Origin: Legionella shakespearei DSM 23087
GTDB lineage: Bacteria > Pseudomonadota > Gammaproteobacteria > Legionellales > Legionellaceae
NCBI RefSeq assembly: GCF_000373765.1
Contig: NZ_KB892382.1
Location: 62,001-126,000, forward strand
DNA length: 64,000 nt
Direction: 5' to 3'
The translations under genes and the position numbers were made by a program. Numbering within the stretch: the first letter of the stretch is position 1; each line of letters opens with the position of its first letter. The notes beneath the pieces are model-generated. The model was not told the origin of the DNA. It ran no database searches and worked only from the letters and a program-made list of their open reading frames with translations. This document shows, piece after piece, positions 61,658-64,000 of this stretch.

Positions 61658-62035
61658 ACAGACCTCCTTTTGAGCATTTAATTTAATCATAGTACTGGTT
61701 TTATTAATTGGCCAGCGAAGTAGACATTTTCCTTATCGACTTAACTTTGCGGGATAAAAACAGAGTGTTATACTTGGCAGGCGTATAGTGAATTTTGGCG
61801 TAGCCCGATTGCTTGCAACTGCACTTGCTTAAGATGTTTTTGTAGCCCGGTCTGCTTGCAGCCGGGAATGGAGACTTGGTTAGAACTTTGGTTGTGTAAC
61901 GAGCATCAGTTCCCGGTTGCAAGCAACCGGGCTACACGAAACTCATCAAAATGGATTGTGATGAAGTAGCTTGCGCGCGTTGTCTCTGGGACTCAGCTGT
62001 ATTTAAAACATTTTCTTATGAGGAAGAAACTAATA
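61658..62035. other. Intergenic region (378 bp) upstream of sdhC
   Basis: Holds the divergent promoters of the HDOD gene and sdhCDA, a family B half-copy (61800-61820) and a full family B repeat (61842-61935). Confidence 0.6.
61842..61935. repeat. Family B inverted repeat
   Basis: GTAGCCCGGTCTGCTTGCAG ... TTGCAAGCAACCGGGCTAC. The inner loop (TTGTGTAACGAGCATCA) mirrors the loop of the copy at 43463. Confidence 0.9.
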
Positions 62036-62410
62036 GTGAACAAGAAAAGACCGGTTAATCTTGATTTAAGTAGTTTGAAATTTCCTCCTATGGCTATTGC
62101 GTCAATACTACATAGGATTTCAGGAGTTCTTTTATTTGTATTGTTACCCTTTATGTTATTTATCTTAAGCCAATCCCTGCAGTCTGCAGAAGCGTTTACA
62201 CAAATGAAAATAATGATTGATAACCCTTTTTACAAACTGATTTTATGGGCGTTTAGCGCAGCACTGGCTTATCATGTGTTGGCTGGAATCAGGCATCTTC
62301 TCATGGATATGGGTTTTGGTGAGCATCTTGACACAGGTCGGCATACTGCCATTCTGGTTATAGTTCTTGCTGTTATTTCGACTATTTTTCTAGGAATCTG
62401 GATATGGTAA
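62036..62410 (+). CDS. sdhC: Succinate dehydrogenase cytochrome b556 subunit SdhC
   Basis: 124 residues from GTG 62036 (M-N-K-K-R-P-V-N-L-D-L); AGGAAG lies 9 bp upstream, whereas ATG 62018 lacks a good site. The family signature I-L-H-R-I-S-G-V-L-L-F is followed by three membrane helices; the heme ligand region is A-Y-H-V-L-A-G-I-R-H. With SdhD it anchors complex II and binds heme and ubiquinone. Confidence 0.94.
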   Translation: MNKKRPVNLDLSSLKFPPMAIASILHRISGVLLFVLLPFMLFILSQSLQSAEAFTQMKIMIDNPFYKLILWAFSAALAYHVLAGIRHLLMDMGFGEHLDTGRHTAILVIVLAVISTIFLGIWIW

Positions 62411-62751
62411 CTAATGTCACGAGTTTAACGGGTAACGGATTAAAGGATTGGCTGATTCAGCGTGTTACTGCAGTCTATTTTGCAGTGTACTCCATCTTTC
62501 TCCTTGTTTTTTTAATAGCACACCCGGATTTGGGTTTTGAACAATGGCAGGCTTTATTTGCCAATATGCTGTTTCAGATTGCGACTGCTATCGCTTTACT
62601 GGCTCTTACATTACATGCCTGGATAGGTATCTGGACAGTAACTACCGACTACATGAAATGCACTGTAATACGATTATCAGTACAATTACTAGTCGCTTTA
62701 TGGCTCCTTAGTCAGTTTATCTGGGGCTTAATGATCGTTTGGGGACAATGA
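62404..62751 (+). CDS. sdhD: Succinate dehydrogenase membrane anchor SdhD
   Basis: 115 residues: [14 protein letters not shown] (quinone-site region), then three helices with L-H-A-W-I-G-I-W carrying the second heme His, and a D-Y in T-T-D-Y-M. It overlaps sdhC by 7 bp and sdhA by 4 bp. Confidence 0.94.
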   Translation: MVTNVTSLTGNGLKDWLIQRVTAVYFAVYSIFLLVFLIAHPDLGFEQWQALFANMLFQIATAIALLALTLHAWIGIWTVTTDYMKCTVIRLSVQLLVALWLLSQFIWGLMIVWGQ

Positions 62752-64000
62752 GTATGGCAATTGCACGTAACACCTTTGATGCAGTAATTATTGGCGCTGG
62801 CGGCGCCGGAATGCGTGCCGCACTGCAGATGGCAAATTCGGGATTAAAAGTAGCCTTGCTATCCAAAGTATTCCCAACACGCTCGCATACTGTTTCCGCT
62901 CAGGGCGGGATTACCGCTGCTTTAGGAAATTCTGATGTTGATGATTGGCGCTGGCACATGTACGACACTGTAAAAGGTGCTGATTACATCGGTGATCAGG
63001 ATTGTATCGAGTATCTGTGTAAAACAGGCCCCGAAGCAGTTTATGAGCTGGAGCATATGGGGTTACCTTTTTCACGTATGGATAATGGTAAAATCTATCA
63101 ACGCCAGTTTGGCGGCCAATCCAAGAATTTTGGTGGCGAACAGGCAGCGCGAACCTGTGCTGCAGCTGACAGAACCGGTCATGCACTGCTACATACTTTG
63201 TACCAACAAAACGTGAAAGCAAAAACCCACGTATTCAGTGAATGGTATGCCCTTGATTTTGTTAAAGATTCTCGTGGCCAGATTTGTGGTGTTACTGCCA
63301 TGAATATAGAATCCGGAGAAGTGGTCTTTTTCCAGACACGTGTATGTATTCTTGCAACAGGTGGTGCTGGACGAATCTATCAATCCACAACCAATGCCTT
63401 CATTAATACCGGGGACGGTTTTGGAATGGCTTTAAGAGCCGGGATTCCCTTGCAGGACATGGAAATGTGGCAATTTCACCCTACCGGAATCGCAGGCGCT
63501 GGAACTTTGGTTACTGAAGGATGCCGCGGTGAAGGTGGTTATTTAATCAATAAAGACGGTGAGCGCTTTATGGAGCGTTATGCTCCAAGAGTAAAAGATT
63601 TGGCGTCACGAGACGTTGTTGCCCGTTCCATGGCTTTGGAAATCAGGGCCGGTAAAGGCTTTGATCCTCAGGGGGTCGATCACGTGAAGCTGAAGCTGGA
63701 TCATTTGGGTGCTGATCTTATCATGTCACGTCTGCCTGGAATACGTGAACTTTCTATGAAATTCGCGGGTGTCGATCCCATTATAGAACCAATTCCGGTT
63801 GTTCCTACCTGCCATTACAGTATGGGAGGCATTCCTACTAACATGTATGGCCAGGTTATTAATAAAACCAATGGCGAAGAACAGCTGGTAGAAGGCTTGT
63901 ATGCCGTAGGTGAGTGTGCCTGTGTCTCGGTTCATGGCGCTAATCGCCTGGGCGGAAACTCACTGTTGGATCTGGTGGTCTTTGGCCGCGCTGCTGGCTT
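62748..64000 (+). CDS. sdhA: Succinate dehydrogenase flavoprotein SdhA, cut by window edge
   Basis: The first 417 codons are present; a full SdhA has about 590. [12 protein letters not shown] (FAD site), [10 protein letters not shown] (covalent FAD His), [16 protein letters not shown] (catalytic Arg region) and [11 protein letters not shown] are all in place. It oxidises succinate to fumarate. The start may be ATG 62748 or ATG 62754. Confidence 0.97.
   Translation, partial: MSMAIARNTFDAVIIGAGGAGMRAALQMANSGLKVALLSKVFPTRSHTVSAQGGITAALGNSDVDDWRWHMYDTVKGADYIGDQDCIEYLCKTGPEAVYELEHMGLPFSRMDNGKIYQRQFGGQSKNFGGEQAARTCAAADRTGHALLHTLYQQNVKAKTHVFSEWYALDFVKDSRGQICGVTAMNIESGEVVFFQTRVCILATGGAGRIYQSTTNAFINTGDGFGMALRAGIPLQDMEMWQFHPTGIAGAGTLVTEGCRGEGGYLINKDGERFMERYAPRVKDLASRDVVARSMALEIRAGKGFDPQGVDHVKLKLDHLGADLIMSRLPGIRELSMKFAGVDPIIEPIPVVPTCHYSMGGIPTNMYGQVINKTNGEEQLVEGLYAVGECACVSVHGANRLGGNSLLDLVVFGRAAG

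Noticed and set aside
1-64000. Prophage, insertion sequence or integrated plasmid
   Set aside because: No transposase, integrase, phage structural or conjugation gene other than dotBCD was found; mobile signs are limited to short palindromic repeats.

Overview
The window is almost certainly from a Legionella species (gammaproteobacterium, AT-rich). The strongest marker is the dotD-dotC-dotB operon of the Dot/Icm type IVB secretion system. It sits beside housekeeping genes (rsmD, two M16 peptidases, ftsY-ftsE-ftsX, rpoH, panB-panC, feoA-feoB-feoC, sdhC-sdhD-sdhA) and several large, unfamiliar, eukaryote-like or E-rich-tailed proteins of the sort Dot/Icm exports. No rRNA, tRNA, CRISPR array, transposase or prophage gene was found.

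Layout. 1-5.7 kb (minus strand): a large ankyrin-repeat protein running off the left edge, an HMGL/aldolase-family TIM-barrel enzyme and an exported UshA-like 5'-nucleotidase. 6.0-8.3 kb (plus): NfeD and SPFH membrane-quality proteins, then a HipB-type regulator with a truncated HipA. 8.3-14.1 kb (minus): two M16 peptidases, rsmD, dotD, dotC, dotB. 14.1-17.8 kb (plus): ftsY, ftsE, ftsX, rpoH. 18-24.7 kb: hydrolases, a membrane protein built from two near-identical halves, a biotin carboxylase, and a panB-panC-ATPase operon. 25.5-29.3 kb (plus): a probable RasGEF-like effector candidate, then an outer-membrane barrel and two small exported proteins. 29.3-38.9 kb: a second-type lnt, emrA-emrB efflux, an alpha/beta hydrolase, zapE, and the Fur-box-controlled feoABC operon. 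39-45.7 kb: a tRNA/rRNA-type methyltransferase, a YggU protein and four unrecognised proteins scattered among repeats. 45.9-49.4 kb (minus): a three-gene coiled-coil/membrane operon. 49.7-56.9 kb: murB, a complete hipB-hipA pair, a flavin monooxygenase, a small exported protein, a GxSRGA hydrolase and a GH1 glycosidase. 57.4-61.7 kb (minus): a GT-B-like effector candidate, DUF4169, RDD and EAL-HDOD-type genes. 62.0 kb to the right edge: sdhC, sdhD and the first two thirds of sdhA.

A striking property is the load of imperfect-palindrome intergenic repeats. At least four unrelated families recur (here called A: GTCGTCCTGAGCGCG type; B: GTAGCCCGGTCTGC type; C: TTCCGCTTCCTGACGG type; D: GTAGCCTTGATGCAG type). 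They lie mostly just after genes or between convergent genes, can end in half-copies, and in one place are duplicated as a 155-bp-offset tandem. They look like non-autonomous mobile or REP/BIME-like elements.

The items most worth following up are the effector candidates (25.6, 41.2, 57.5 kb and the ankyrin protein), the tandem-duplicated membrane protein at 18.9 kb, the three-gene operon at 45.9-49.4 kb, the decayed HipBA unit with an intact paired operator next to dotB, and the repeat families.
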